Part shown: in pieces, positions 33,980 to 42,708 of the stretch
Numbering within the stretch: position 1 is the first letter of the stretch
How the letters are laid out: the number at the start of each line of letters is the position of its first letter
From: Sphingobium cyanobacteriorum
GTDB lineage: Bacteria > Pseudomonadota > Alphaproteobacteria > Sphingomonadales > Sphingomonadaceae
Reading direction: 5' to 3'
DNA: 64,000 nucleotides
Assembly: GCF_030580935.1 (NCBI RefSeq)
Contig: NZ_JAUQOM010000001.1
Location: 806,001 to 870,000, forward strand
Translations under genes and position numbers: made by a program
Notes under the pieces: model-generated
What the model was told of the DNA's origin: nothing
Seen by the model: the letters and a program-made list of their open reading frames with translations, nothing else
Databases searched by the model: none

Positions 33980-34007
33980 ATGAACTGCGACATGCGCGAC
34001 AGTTCAT
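33980..34007. promoter_or_regulatory. inverted repeat in the tailspike-like gene leader
   Basis: ATGAACTG (33980-33987) and CAGTTCAT (34000-34007) are perfect 8-bp arms around 12 bases. It lies about 30 bases upstream of the ATG, between the promoter and the ribosome binding site. It could be a second operator or an mRNA hairpin controlling translation. Confidence 0.45.
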
Positions 34008-34063
34008 CCCAAGAGTTTGGAGCCAAAGCGAACTGGCACCGTCACCGGGCGATTCGATCAATT

Positions 34064-34107
34064 GTTCTTGGTTTGTTCTAGATATGGGTGAAGGAGCGCT
34101 GTAGGAA
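34064..34107 (-). promoter_or_regulatory. SOS-type promoter: -35/-10 with overlapping LexA box
   Basis: GTTC-N7-GTTC, the alphaproteobacterial LexA operator, spans 34064-34078. On the minus strand it follows directly after a -10-like TATCTA (34084-34079). A weak -35 TTCCTA (34107-34102) stands 17 bases further upstream. LexA bound here would cover the transcription start. The leader to the tailspike-like ATG would be about 120 bases. Confidence 0.65.
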
Positions 34108-34139
34108 AGAGACTTTTCCACAAGGCAGAATTATTTTTC

Positions 34140-34156
34140 CTGAGCGAAACGCTCAG
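34140..34156 (-). terminator. hairpin at the end of the dipeptide epimerase gene
   Basis: CTGAGCG-TTT-CGCTCAG on the minus strand is a perfect 7-bp stem whose first arm contains the epimerase stop TGA. An A-rich rather than U-rich tract follows, so termination would be inefficient or Rho-dependent. Confidence 0.35.
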
Positions 34157-35127
34157 CCCATCCCCCACAGCGACCCCGGCTGCAACAGCCCGTCGCGCAT
34201 CGCCAGCCCGCCGCCCCGGTCCTCCGCCAGCAGCAGCGCGCCATCCAGGTCGATCCAGTCCGCCCCCTGCGCCACCAGCGCGGCGGGCGCGATGCCCAGC
34301 GACGTGCCCAGCATACAGCCGACCATGATGCGAAAACCGCGCGCACGCGCTTCCCTTGCCAGCGCCAGCGCCTCGGTCAGCCCGCCCGCCTTGTCGAGCT
34401 TGATATTGACCGCGTCGAAATCCTTGAGCCGGTCGAGATTGGCGCGGGTGTGACAGCTTTCGTCGGCGCACAGCGGCAACGGCGCGCGCACCGCGGCCAG
34501 CCGCGCTTCGTCGCCATGGCGTACCGGCTGCTCGACCATCTCCACGCCCAGCGCCGCCAGCGCCGCCGCCTCCGCCGCGATGTCCATGTCATGCCAGCTT
34601 TCATTGGCATCGACGATCAGCCGGGCGTGCGGCGCCCCCGCGCGCACGGCGGCGATCCGTGCCCTGTCGCCCTCGCCGGTCAGCTTGCACTTGAGCAAAG
34701 CGAAGCCCCGTCCGGCCGCTGCCCGCGCATCCGCCTCCATCGTCGCCGGATCGCCCAGGCTGATGGTGAAGGCGGTGGGCAGCGCCTCCGGTTCGGCCAG
34801 CCCCGCCAGTTGCCAGACCGGCATACCCGCCCGCTTTGCCTCCAGGTCCCAGAGCGCGCAGTCGAGCGCATTGCGCGCCGCGCCGCGCGGCATGCGGGTC
34901 AGCAGCGCCTGCCGCTCCAGCGGCCCGGCATAGGCATGGAGCGCCGCGACGCAGCTCTCCGCGCTTTCGCCTTCATAATAGATGGCCGTGCCTTCCCCCC
35001 GCCCGACATATGTGCCATCGCTTACGGTACAAACGATCACGTCGACATGGGTTTTGGCGCCGCGACTGATGATGAAAGCGCCCGCGACCGGCCAACGTTC
35101 GACCGTCGCGGAAATTATACGGATCAT
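34153..35127 (-). CDS. dipeptide epimerase (enolase superfamily, L-Ala-D/L-Glu type)
   Basis: Members of this enolase-superfamily group epimerise dipeptides such as L-Ala-D-Glu during murein peptide recycling. The 324-residue protein keeps the catalytic set: LLKCKLTGEGD (KxK pair), LIVDANESW (metal Asp), VEQPV (metal Glu), CADESCHT (metal Asp) and NIKLDKAGGL (opposing Lys). ATG at 35127 is preferred since CAGGAAAG lies just upstream; ATGs at 35145 and 35148 lack one. The gene diverges from the methyltransferase fusion. True substrate range cannot be read from sequence. Confidence 0.93.
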   Translation of the reverse strand: MIRIISATVERWPVAGAFIISRGAKTHVDVIVCTVSDGTYVGRGEGTAIYYEGESAESCVAALHAYAGPLERQALLTRMPRGAARNALDCALWDLEAKRAGMPVWQLAGLAEPEALPTAFTISLGDPATMEADARAAAGRGFALLKCKLTGEGDRARIAAVRAGAPHARLIVDANESWHDMDIAAEAAALAALGVEMVEQPVRHGDEARLAAVRAPLPLCADESCHTRANLDRLKDFDAVNIKLDKAGGLTEALALAREARARGFRIMVGCMLGTSLGIAPAALVAQGADWIDLDGALLLAEDRGGGLAMRDGLLQPGSLWGMG

Positions 35128-35228
35128 CGGGCTTTCCTGCGTCATCATTTGACCATATCGATCGGCGTCATATGCGTGAAACAGGATCGTTGGCATAGCC
35201 CGCCTTTGCAACAGGAGCATCTTTCCCC

Positions 35229-36521
35229 GTGACATCTCGCGAATTGACCGGCTTCCTTCCCCTGGATGAGGCGCAGCCCGTCGATAGCGATCTGCGCCGC
35301 CGGTTGTCCGACACGGCCTGGCGCCTGACCTTCGGGGCGATCGGCTGGCCCTGGCTGCTCGCCAGCCTGTCGGGCGGGCGACCGGCGGACAAGCGGGCCT
35401 TGCTCGATGAACTGGGCCTCGCCCATGATGCCCTGCCCCATCTGGGCAGTTGGAAGGCCGATGTCGGCTTCCTGCGCCATATCGTTCGGGAAATCGCCCG
35501 GTTGCGCCCGGCCCATGTGGTGGAACTGGGCGCGGGCGCATCCTCCCTCATCGCGGCCCGCGCGCTGCAATTGCATGGTGGCGGGCGGCTGCACAGTTTC
35601 GACCAGCATGGCGGCTTTGTCGACGCGACCCGGCAATGGCTGGCCGACCATGCGCTGGATGTCGACATTCGCCATGCGCCGCTGACCCATGAAAGCGCGG
35701 ACTGGCCCGGCCGCTGGTATGCGATCGACCGGCTGCCCGACCAGATCGACCTCATCATCATCGACGGGCCGCCCTGGAGCGTGCATCCGCTGGTGCGTGG
35801 CGCGGCCGACAGCCTGTTTGCCCGCCTCTCGCCCGATGGCGTCGTGCTGCTGGATGATGCCGCCCGCCCCGGCGAGCGCATGGTCGCGCGGCGCTGGCGG
35901 CAGCGCTGGCCGCATATCGACTTCCGCCTGATGAAGGACGGGACCAAGGGCACGTTGGTCGGTCGTCGCCGCGACACCAGCCAGCCGGTCGCCAACGACA
36001 ATGAGGATGGCCGCACCTGGCGCCATCTGGGCCGCGTCGCCGCCATCGCCGCCCTGGTCGCCACCGGCTGGATCGCGCGCGGTACGCTGGGCGAATTTCC
36101 GCAGGCCGCGCAGGCCAGCAGCTTCCTGGATGAAGCCGCCGCATCGCGCCGCGCCGGGCTGCTGCGCCAGACGATGGCCTCTCAGGTGGAAAGCGCCCGC
36201 TTCGATGCGCAAGAAATCGAGCGTTCGACCGGAATCATCCTGCCGCCGCTGCCCGCCGGATGGCGCGTGACCGACGCGCAGCTTTTCCCCACAGCCGACA
36301 GCCCGGCCATCGCCATGAGTGTGACCACGCCCCAGGGAGAGGCGCTGTCCCTCTTCGCCGATCGCGCCGAAACCCCGGCCGAAGCGACGCCGCTGATGGC
36401 GCGCCGGGCGGGGGAAACGATCGCTTACTGGGAACAGGGCACGATGGCCTATGCCCTGACCGGCCAGGGTGAGGCACGGCGCATCATGCAACTGGCGGGC
36501 ACGATCGCGCCGGGGGACTGA
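35229..36521 (+). CDS. methyltransferase domain - TM - anti-sigma-like periplasmic domain fusion
   Basis: A 430-residue protein of unusual build. Residues 1-245 are a class I methyltransferase (Methyltransf_24-like): VVELGAGASSLIAARAL, LHSFDQHGGFVDATRQW, LIIIDGPPW and VVLLDDAARPGE. One membrane segment follows (about 267-285, VAAIAALVATGWIARG). The C-terminal 145 residues resemble the extracytoplasmic part of RsiW-type anti-sigma factors (FLDEAAASRRA, then LPAGWRVTDAQLFPTADSPA, then ETIAYWEQGTMAYALTG). No zinc anti-sigma domain and no sigma factor gene are nearby. The reading frame is uninterrupted. Function unknown; membrane-bound methyl transfer with an external sensor is an inference. Confidence 0.8.
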   Translation: MTSRELTGFLPLDEAQPVDSDLRRRLSDTAWRLTFGAIGWPWLLASLSGGRPADKRALLDELGLAHDALPHLGSWKADVGFLRHIVREIARLRPAHVVELGAGASSLIAARALQLHGGGRLHSFDQHGGFVDATRQWLADHALDVDIRHAPLTHESADWPGRWYAIDRLPDQIDLIIIDGPPWSVHPLVRGAADSLFARLSPDGVVLLDDAARPGERMVARRWRQRWPHIDFRLMKDGTKGTLVGRRRDTSQPVANDNEDGRTWRHLGRVAAIAALVATGWIARGTLGEFPQAAQASSFLDEAAASRRAGLLRQTMASQVESARFDAQEIERSTGIILPPLPAGWRVTDAQLFPTADSPAIAMSVTTPQGEALSLFADRAETPAEATPLMARRAGETIAYWEQGTMAYALTGQGEARRIMQLAGTIAPGD

Positions 36522-36581
36522 TTGCCCCATGGCGGCGCAAGTCCCATTGAGGCGGGCCGGGTGGCCTGCTAAGCGCCGCCC

Positions 36582-38369
36582 ATGGAGGATGCCCCGCAAC
36601 CCGCCCCCCGTGCCCGCACGCGCCCCGCACTTGGCAGCCTTGCGATGCTGTGGCGGTTTGCGCGCCATTATCCCGGCCGGATTTCGGCCGCGCTGGCGGC
36701 TCTGATCGTCTCTTCGGCGGCGACGCTCGGCATCCCCAGTGGCTTTCGCCTTGTCATTGACAAGGGCTTCATGGGCGGTGGCGATATCAGCCGCTGGTTC
36801 GAATATCTGCTGCTGATCGTGCTGGTGCTCGCCGCCGCCAGCGCGCTGCGCTTCTATTTCGTGTCCTGGCTGGGCGAGCGCGTCGTCGCCGACATTCGCA
36901 GCGCCACCCAGGCCAATCTGCTGCGGCAGGCGCCCCGCTTCTTCGAGGAAAACCGGCCGTCGGAAATCGCGTCACGCATGACCGCCGACACCACGATCGT
37001 CGAGCAGGTGGTGGGATCGACCGTCTCGGTCGCGTTGCGCAACCTCGTCACCGGCATTGGCGGCCTCGCCTATCTCTTCGTCCTCGCGCCCAAGCTCGCC
37101 GCCTTGCTGCTGCTCGGCATTCCGCTCATCCTGCTGGTGCTCATCAGCCTGGGCCGCCGCGTCCGCGGCCTGTCGCGCGCCAGTCAGGACCGGCTGGCCG
37201 ATGTGGGCAGCATCACCAGCGAAGTCCTGGGCGCGATGAAGATCGTCCAGGCATTCGGGCAGCAGGCGCGCGAAGCCGCCCGGTTCGACGCGACCGTCGA
37301 TGCGGGCTTCGCCACCGCGCGCAAGCGCATCCGCCTGCGCGCGATCATGACCGCAGTGGTCATCGCCCTGGTTTTCGGATCGATCACGGCCGTCATGTGG
37401 CAGGGTGCGCTTGATGTTGCCGCCGGCCGCCTGTCGGGCGGCAGCATCGCCGCCTTCGTGCTGACCGGCGGCCTGGTCGCGGGCGCGTTCGGTTCGCTGT
37501 CGGAAAGCTGGGGCGACCTGCTGCGCGGCGCGGGGGCCGCAAGCCGGCTGGACGAATTGATGACCGCCGTGCCGGACATTCTGCCGCCCGCCCGCCCGGT
37601 CGCTCTGCCCGCCTGCGCGCATGGCGCCCGGCTCACCTTCGACGATGTGCATTTCCATTACCCGACCCGCCCCGATCAGGCCGCGCTCCATGGTGTCTCC
37701 TTCGATGTCGCACCGGGTGAGACGGTGGCGGTGGTCGGCCCGTCGGGCGCGGGCAAATCGACCCTGATCCAGTTGGCGCTACGCTTTTACGATCCCGATT
37801 CGGGCCGCATCCGCCTGAACGGCGTGCCGTTGACCGATGCCGATCCCGCCGATCTGCGCACGATGATGGCCATGGTGCCGCAGGACAGCGTGATCTTCGC
37901 CGCCTCGGCACGCGACAATCTGCGCTATGGCCGCTGGGATGCCAGCGATGACCAGATATGGGAAGCCGCCCGCGCTGCCAATGCCGAAGGCTTCCTGCGC
38001 GCCCTGCCGGACGGGCTGGACAGCTACATGGGCGAAGGCGGCGCACGCCTGTCGGGCGGCCAGCGCCAGCGCCTGTCGATTGCCCGCGCCCTCCTGCGCG
38101 ATGCACCGATCCTGCTGCTGGACGAAGCCACTTCCGCGCTGGATGCCGAATCGGAACGGCTGGTGCAGGATGCGCTCGAACGCCTGATGCAGGGGCGCAC
38201 CACGATCGTCATCGCCCATCGGCTGGCGACCGTCCGTGCGGCCGACCGGATCATCGTGATGGACGAAGGACGGATCGTGGAACAGGGCGATCATGCCGCG
38301 CTGGTTGCCCAGGGCGGCCTTTACGCCCGCCTCGCCAGCCTGCAATTCCAGGATCATGTGGACGGCTGA
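36582..38369 (+). CDS. ABC exporter, fused membrane and ATPase domains (MsbA-like)
   Basis: A 595-residue half-transporter that dimerises to pump lipids, drugs or peptides across the inner membrane. Six membrane helices occupy residues 35-315. The ATPase has Walker A GPSGAGKST, Q-loop MVPQDSVIF, signature LSGGQRQRLS, Walker B ILLLDEATSALD and H-loop VIAHRL. Cargo cannot be inferred. It starts 60 bases after the methyltransferase fusion and may be co-transcribed. Confidence 0.93.
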   Translation: MEDAPQPAPRARTRPALGSLAMLWRFARHYPGRISAALAALIVSSAATLGIPSGFRLVIDKGFMGGGDISRWFEYLLLIVLVLAAASALRFYFVSWLGERVVADIRSATQANLLRQAPRFFEENRPSEIASRMTADTTIVEQVVGSTVSVALRNLVTGIGGLAYLFVLAPKLAALLLLGIPLILLVLISLGRRVRGLSRASQDRLADVGSITSEVLGAMKIVQAFGQQAREAARFDATVDAGFATARKRIRLRAIMTAVVIALVFGSITAVMWQGALDVAAGRLSGGSIAAFVLTGGLVAGAFGSLSESWGDLLRGAGAASRLDELMTAVPDILPPARPVALPACAHGARLTFDDVHFHYPTRPDQAALHGVSFDVAPGETVAVVGPSGAGKSTLIQLALRFYDPDSGRIRLNGVPLTDADPADLRTMMAMVPQDSVIFAASARDNLRYGRWDASDDQIWEAARAANAEGFLRALPDGLDSYMGEGGARLSGGQRQRLSIARALLRDAPILLLDEATSALDAESERLVQDALERLMQGRTTIVIAHRLATVRAADRIIVMDEGRIVEQGDHAALVAQGGLYARLASLQFQDHVDG

Positions 38370-38387
38370 CAATCCCCCGACGGTGGA

Positions 38388-38717
38388 TCAGCGGGTCGCA
38401 GCAGCCAGGCTCGTCCGAACGACATGATCCAGGATGGCGGGATGGAGCGGCCGTTCGAACGCACAGCCCGCTTCATGCGCACGAGTCCAGTTCACCCGCG
38501 CGCGCCGGCCCTCAAACCCTGGCAGCATGATCCAGATATCGCTGCCGACCGACAATTTCATGAAACTCTGCAGACGGAAACCTGTAACCGACACGTCCGT
38601 GATCCCGCTGCTGAACCAGGTTTCCCCCGGTCGCCGGACCTTTACCGGAATCTGCACATGGCGCCGCTCGGCCGCCCTTGCCTTCCGATCATATTCTGTC
38701 TGTCGTTCTGCACCCAT
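38388..38717 (-). CDS. PilZ-domain protein
   Basis: A 109-residue single-domain PilZ protein, a likely c-di-GMP receptor. It has the basic motif RAAERRHVQIPVKVR and the second binding motif DVSVTGFRL (D/NxSxxG). The rest is the expected beta-barrel (SVGSDIWIMLPGFEGRRARVNW). Convergent with the ABC exporter. The diguanylate cyclase at 45.7 kb is a possible source of its ligand, but no link is shown. Confidence 0.88.
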   Translation of the reverse strand: MGAERQTEYDRKARAAERRHVQIPVKVRRPGETWFSSGITDVSVTGFRLQSFMKLSVGSDIWIMLPGFEGRRARVNWTRAHEAGCAFERPLHPAILDHVVRTSLAAATR

Positions 38718-38831
38718 GGCCCGAATATCGCGTCGCTTGTCCGCGCATCATCGACCATGGCGGTAAGCAAAATGTTAAGACGGGGCAATAACCCCGGCAT
38801 CGCACCCAGCGCCCCATGAAAAAGGCGCACA

Positions 38832-38859
38832 CAAAAAAGGGCCGCCCGAAGGCAGCCCT
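38832..38859 (-). terminator. terminator of the tonB-exbB-exbD operon
   Basis: On the minus strand AGGGCTGCC and GGCGGCCCT form a stem with a short TTCG-type loop, followed by TTTTTTGTG. It lies about 90 bases after the last exbD stop and fits a Rho-independent terminator for the energy-transduction operon. Confidence 0.8.
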
Positions 38860-38947
38860 TGTCTGTCGGCATTCTGATGGCTGATCCGTCGCATCGCCCG
38901 GAAAACCGGGAAGTCTTGCCCCGGACGGATGCGACGGCTTTCAGCGG

Positions 38948-39370
38948 TCAGAAATTGCCATATTGCTCATTGCCGACAAAGCCCAGCTTCGTCACGCCTG
39001 CACGCTTGATCTCCGCCAGCACTTCGTCGACGACGACATAGCGGGTCTGCGCGTTCGGCTGGAACTGAAGTTCCGGCTCGACCGGCAAGCGCAGCGATTG
39101 CTGCAGATACTGGCGCAGGGTCAGCAGGTCGATCGACGATCCGTTCCAGGTGATGACACCACCGGCGTCGATGGCGACCTTGTTCTTCACCGGGTCGATC
39201 ACGCTGTCGGTAGGCGGCGCGTTCTGCGGCAGGTCGATCTTCACCGCGTGGGTCTGGATCGGAATGGTGATGATGAACATGATGAGGAGAACGAGCATGA
39301 CGTCGATCAACGGCGTCGTGTTCATTTCCATCATCGGCTCACCTTCATCGGAGCCCATGCTCATGGCCAT
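38948..39370 (-). CDS. exbD: ExbD-family transport energizer (second copy)
   Basis: A 140-residue ExbD/TolR protein: short cytoplasmic N-terminus, one membrane helix with the essential Asp (TTPLIDVMLVLLIMFIITIP), and a periplasmic domain ending AEIKRAGVTKLGFVGNEQ. With ExbB it converts proton flow into work on TonB. GGAG precedes the ATG. Last gene of the tonB operon, after another exbD. Confidence 0.93.
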   Translation of the reverse strand: MAMSMGSDEGEPMMEMNTTPLIDVMLVLLIMFIITIPIQTHAVKIDLPQNAPPTDSVIDPVKNKVAIDAGGVITWNGSSIDLLTLRQYLQQSLRLPVEPELQFQPNAQTRYVVVDEVLAEIKRAGVTKLGFVGNEQYGNF

Positions 39371-39394
39371 AGCGAAATCTCCTTAATCAGCCGG

Positions 39395-39883
39395 TCAGAG
39401 GCGGGTCGTCGTCGTGCCGGGTTCCGGCTCGGAGATGAAGCCCACCTTCGGGAAACCGGCGCGCTGCATCGTATAGATGGTGCCGCCGATGCAACGATAG
39501 GGTGCGTTGATGTCGCCACGGATATGCACTTCGGGCAGATCCTCAGGCTTCATATTCTCGACGCCGCCAGCCTTCTTGATATCCGCTTCCAGCTTGGCAA
39601 CCGCCCGGTCGAGCAGTTCGCTCGAACTGACCGGAGCCATGCCCCAGAAAACCGCACAACTGCCGTCGGACGCCGTCGTAACCGAAAGAGACACATTTTC
39701 CGGCTTCGTCGTGGTCGGCTCGAACGCAACCTTGGGCAGTTGCAACTCGACCGTCTGAACCACGACAGGGACCGCGATGAGAAAGATGATGAGCAACACC
39801 AGCATGACGTCGACGAGCGGCGTCGTGTTGATGTCGGACAAGGGCTTGTCGTCACCGCCGCCGGGGCCAACACTCATTGCCAT
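39395..39883 (-). CDS. exbD: ExbD-family transport energizer (first copy)
   Basis: A second ExbD, 162 residues from ATG 39883. The membrane helix has the Asp (INTTPLVDVMLVLLIIFLIAVPVV), and the periplasmic domain is longer than in its neighbour, with two cysteines (GSCAVFW and YRCIGG). Tandem different ExbDs are common in TonB operons of sphingomonads and Caulobacter relatives, which use many TonB-dependent receptors. The longer in-frame start at 39934 is less likely; AGGAT lies ahead of 39883. Confidence 0.92.
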   Translation of the reverse strand: MAMSVGPGGGDDKPLSDINTTPLVDVMLVLLIIFLIAVPVVVQTVELQLPKVAFEPTTTKPENVSLSVTTASDGSCAVFWGMAPVSSSELLDRAVAKLEADIKKAGGVENMKPEDLPEVHIRGDINAPYRCIGGTIYTMQRAGFPKVGFISEPEPGTTTTRL

Positions 39884-39998
39884 TGATACTATCCTAACCT
39901 TGGTGTCGATGGCGCCTCGTCTCGCGAGGCCCACGTCCGGCGGGGAACCGGGCGGTCGCAGCCGCCACCCGGTTCCCGTACCGGAGTCTTTAAGCCGA

Positions 39999-40751
39999 TC
40001 AGGCCTTGGTCGGCGCAGCAGCCGGCTTGGCTGCCACAGCCGGCGCGGCGGAAACGGAAGGCTTCACGGCGCCGTCCGAAACCAGATAGGCCAGCAGGTC
40101 GACGGTGAAACCGTTCAACTGTTCGGCGATCGACTTGTTGCGACGCTGCAGGAAGTTGTAGGCAAGCACCGCGGGAACGGCGACGGCCAGACCCAGGGCG
40201 GTCATGATCAGCGCTTCACCGACCGGGCCGGCAACGGCGTCGATCGAGGCCTGACCGGCAGCGCCGATCTTGATCAGCGCGCGATAGATGCCGATAACCG
40301 TACCGAACAGACCGATGAACGGCGAGGTCGAACCGACGGTCGCGAGGAAGGCGAGGCCGCCACCCAGCGACGAATTGATCGCGGCTTCCGAACGGGCCAG
40401 CGAACCGTGCAGCCAGTCATGGGCTTCGACCGGGTCCTTCAGCTTGCTATGCTCTTCCTGGGCCTTGATGCCGTCGTCGACGATCTGCTTGTAGGCCGAA
40501 TTCTTTTCCAGCTTGGCCGACGCTTCCTTGAGCGAACCGGCGCGCCAGAAGGTGGCACGCACCTTCTTGCCCTGGTTGATCACCTTCTGCTGTTCGATCA
40601 GCTTGGTGAACAGGATATAGAAAGTGCCGACCGACATGGCGCACAGGATGAGGAACACGGTCCAGGCGATGGTGCCGCCCTGTTCAAGGGCTTCCATCAG
40701 GCCATAGGGGTTTTCCGGCTTCGGAGCCGCGGCTGCGAGATACATCAACAT
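39999..40751 (-). CDS. exbB: ExbB/TolQ-family proton channel
   Basis: A 250-residue MotA/TolQ/ExbB proton-channel protein. Three membrane helices are visible: IAWTVFLILCAMSVGTFYILF, the conserved pair around FLATVGSTSPFIGLFGTVIGIYRAL, and ALIMTALGLAVAVPAVLAYNFL. An Ala/Pro-rich tail follows. ATG at 40751 has GAGGGAAG at good distance; TTG at 40757 is the longer option. It works with the two ExbDs and TonB beside it. Confidence 0.94.
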   Translation of the reverse strand: MLMYLAAAAPKPENPYGLMEALEQGGTIAWTVFLILCAMSVGTFYILFTKLIEQQKVINQGKKVRATFWRAGSLKEASAKLEKNSAYKQIVDDGIKAQEEHSKLKDPVEAHDWLHGSLARSEAAINSSLGGGLAFLATVGSTSPFIGLFGTVIGIYRALIKIGAAGQASIDAVAGPVGEALIMTALGLAVAVPAVLAYNFLQRRNKSIAEQLNGFTVDLLAYLVSDGAVKPSVSAAPAVAAKPAAAPTKA

Positions 40752-40823
40752 GTTCAAGACTTCCCTCTCAATGAGATCAAGCGTGGGACGGGCGGCGCCG
40801 GGCGCGCACCCTCCCTGTTTCGA

Positions 40824-41486
40824 TTATTCCGGCAGGCGCCAGGTGATGCGGCCATTATAGGTGTCCGGCATTTCCGCACCATCAGACCCCTTGGCCGGCT
40901 TGAAGCGCGCACGCTTCGGCAACAGGCGGCAGGTCGCTTCATCGAGGTCGGCATGGCCGGTCGATGAGGTGATGGTGCAGTTGGTCACCCGGCCATCCGC
41001 GCCGATTTCCAGACGGAAACCAGCGGTGCCCGAACGTTCTTCACGCTGTGCACGGCTCGGATAATCCGCATCGCTCAACCAACTGCCCGGTGCGCTGCGC
41101 GGCGAAGCGCGCGTTGCAGCCTGCGGCGGCGGCGGTGGAGCCGGTGGCGGCGGTGGTGGCGCGGCAACCGGAACCGGGTTGAACATCGGGGGCGGCGTCC
41201 TCACGGTCTGGATCGGCGGCGCGGGCGCCGGCGTCTGGACGATCGGCGGGGGCGCGACGACCGGCGGCGGCTCGACCGGCTGGTCTGGCGGCGGCGGCGG
41301 CGGCTCCTCGTCCGGTGGCGGGGGCTCCTCCTTCACGTCGATCACGTTCAGCTGTTCCGCCGCCTTTTTGACATATTTCATGCCAAGACCAGTGACGAAG
41401 GCATAGCCGAGAACAGCGTGAATCAGGGCGACGATGACGATCGATATCGTGCGACTCGATCCTTGCGAGTGGTCAGCATAGGCCAT
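40824..41486 (-). CDS. tonB: TonB energy transducer
   Basis: TonB spans the periplasm and passes proton-motive energy to outer-membrane receptors. The 220-residue protein has an N-terminal anchor (TISIVIVALIHAVLGYAFVTGLG, including the key His), a proline-rich stretch (about 53-125) and a C-terminal TonB domain (YPSRAQREERSGTAGFRLEIGADGRVTNCTITSSTGHADLDEA). GGAG lies upstream of ATG. It heads the operon tonB-exbB-exbD-exbD, with no TonB-dependent receptor in the window. Confidence 0.95.
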   Translation of the reverse strand: MAYADHSQGSSRTISIVIVALIHAVLGYAFVTGLGMKYVKKAAEQLNVIDVKEEPPPPDEEPPPPPPDQPVEPPPVVAPPPIVQTPAPAPPIQTVRTPPPMFNPVPVAAPPPPPPAPPPPPQAATRASPRSAPGSWLSDADYPSRAQREERSGTAGFRLEIGADGRVTNCTITSSTGHADLDEATCRLLPKRARFKPAKGSDGAEMPDTYNGRITWRLPE

Positions 41487-41739
41487 TCGGCAACGACACT
41501 CCTTAACTCATCTTACCAGTGGTTTATACAAATCAGCCAAAAACGACCCTAGCTGGCCGGGCTACCCCGACCACCTTTGGCCCCTAACCGCATATTTGCT
41601 ACCGCGGAAACTCCTATCGCGGCGCATCGTGGCACGCAAACGCTTTATCGATATGTTCATTTGCGGTTACCATTTCATATCGGAATGACTTGCCTGTGAC
41701 ATCCTTGCCACGAGCTAAAACCATAGGACGAAGCTGCTC

Positions 41740-42603
41740 ATGAAATCCCCCATCCGCCTCTTGAAACTCGGCATGGCGTGCCTCATTTCTGCCGCATCGC
41801 CCGCAGTTTTCCCTGCCTTTGCGCAGAGCGAACGGATGGTAGCGCAACCATCGCGCACCCTGTCCTACGCCGACATCGTGGACCTGGCGGACCGTGCGCC
41901 GCTGGTAGCCAATGTGCGTATCCGCAACATCATCGTCCTGACGCCCGACCAGGCCGGAACCGTCCCGGCCAGGCATAAGCGCCTTTTTGTCGAAGCGGAC
42001 GTGACCGGCCTGATTCGCGGCGAATCGGGAATCAGCCCCCTTGTCACCTATTTATATGATGCGCCGACCGACGCGCGGGGCAAATTGCCCAGATATAAGA
42101 AGGCGCAGGTCATCCTGTTCGCGCGGCCCGGCACCCGTCCCGGCGAACTTCAGTTGGTGGCGCCCGACGCACAGATCGCGGCAACGCCTGAAGAGAGCAG
42201 CCGGGTGAAGGCGATCCTGTCGGCGCTGGTCGCGCCCGACGCGCCGCCACGCATATTGGGCCTGGGCGACGCCTTCCATGTCGCAGGCACGATCGAGGGC
42301 GAGGGCGAGACGCAGATTTTCCTGCGGACCGAAAATGGCGATCCGGTGTCGCTGTCGGTCCTGCGCCGCCCCGGCCAGGCCCCGCGCTGGGCGGTCGCGC
42401 TGGGCGAGATCGTGGATGAAGCCGCCCGCCCGCCCGAACCGGGCAGCCTGCTCTGGTATCGACTGGCATGCAGCCTGCCCGCCGCCCTGCCCGCCCGCGC
42501 TGTCCGCACCCTGCCGGTGGCCGATGCGGAGGCAGCGCGTGCCGATTATGGCGTGGTGATCCAGGCGCTCGGTCCCTGTGGCCGGACGCGCGGGCCGGCC
42601 TGA
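41740..42603 (+). CDS. exported protein of unknown function
   Basis: A 287-residue protein with a signal peptide (MACLISAASPAVFPAFAQ). The mature part starts with TLSYADIVDLADRAPLVANVRIRNII, then a segment with VEADVTGLIRGESGISPLVTYLYD, and ends with two cysteines (LACSLP and LGPCGR). No family is recognised. It diverges from tonB across a 253-base gap and precedes homoserine dehydrogenase by about 100 bases. Confidence 0.72.
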   Translation: MKSPIRLLKLGMACLISAASPAVFPAFAQSERMVAQPSRTLSYADIVDLADRAPLVANVRIRNIIVLTPDQAGTVPARHKRLFVEADVTGLIRGESGISPLVTYLYDAPTDARGKLPRYKKAQVILFARPGTRPGELQLVAPDAQIAATPEESSRVKAILSALVAPDAPPRILGLGDAFHVAGTIEGEGETQIFLRTENGDPVSLSVLRRPGQAPRWAVALGEIVDEAARPPEPGSLLWYRLACSLPAALPARAVRTLPVADAEAARADYGVVIQALGPCGRTRGPA

Positions 42604-42708
42604 TTCACGCCAAAGCGGCGGCACGCCCCCGCTTTTGCTTGGACAGGCGCGCGCGGCCCGCTATCAGCGCGGCGTTTATCTGTCTGCCGCAAGGGAAAGC
42701 AAGCCGCC

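Noticed and set aside
31763..34107. A prophage or tailocin cluster around the tailspike-like gene
   Set aside because: Only one phage-like gene is present. The flanking genes (MscS, epimerase) are ordinary chromosomal genes and no integrase, att-like repeat or tail assembly gene was seen.
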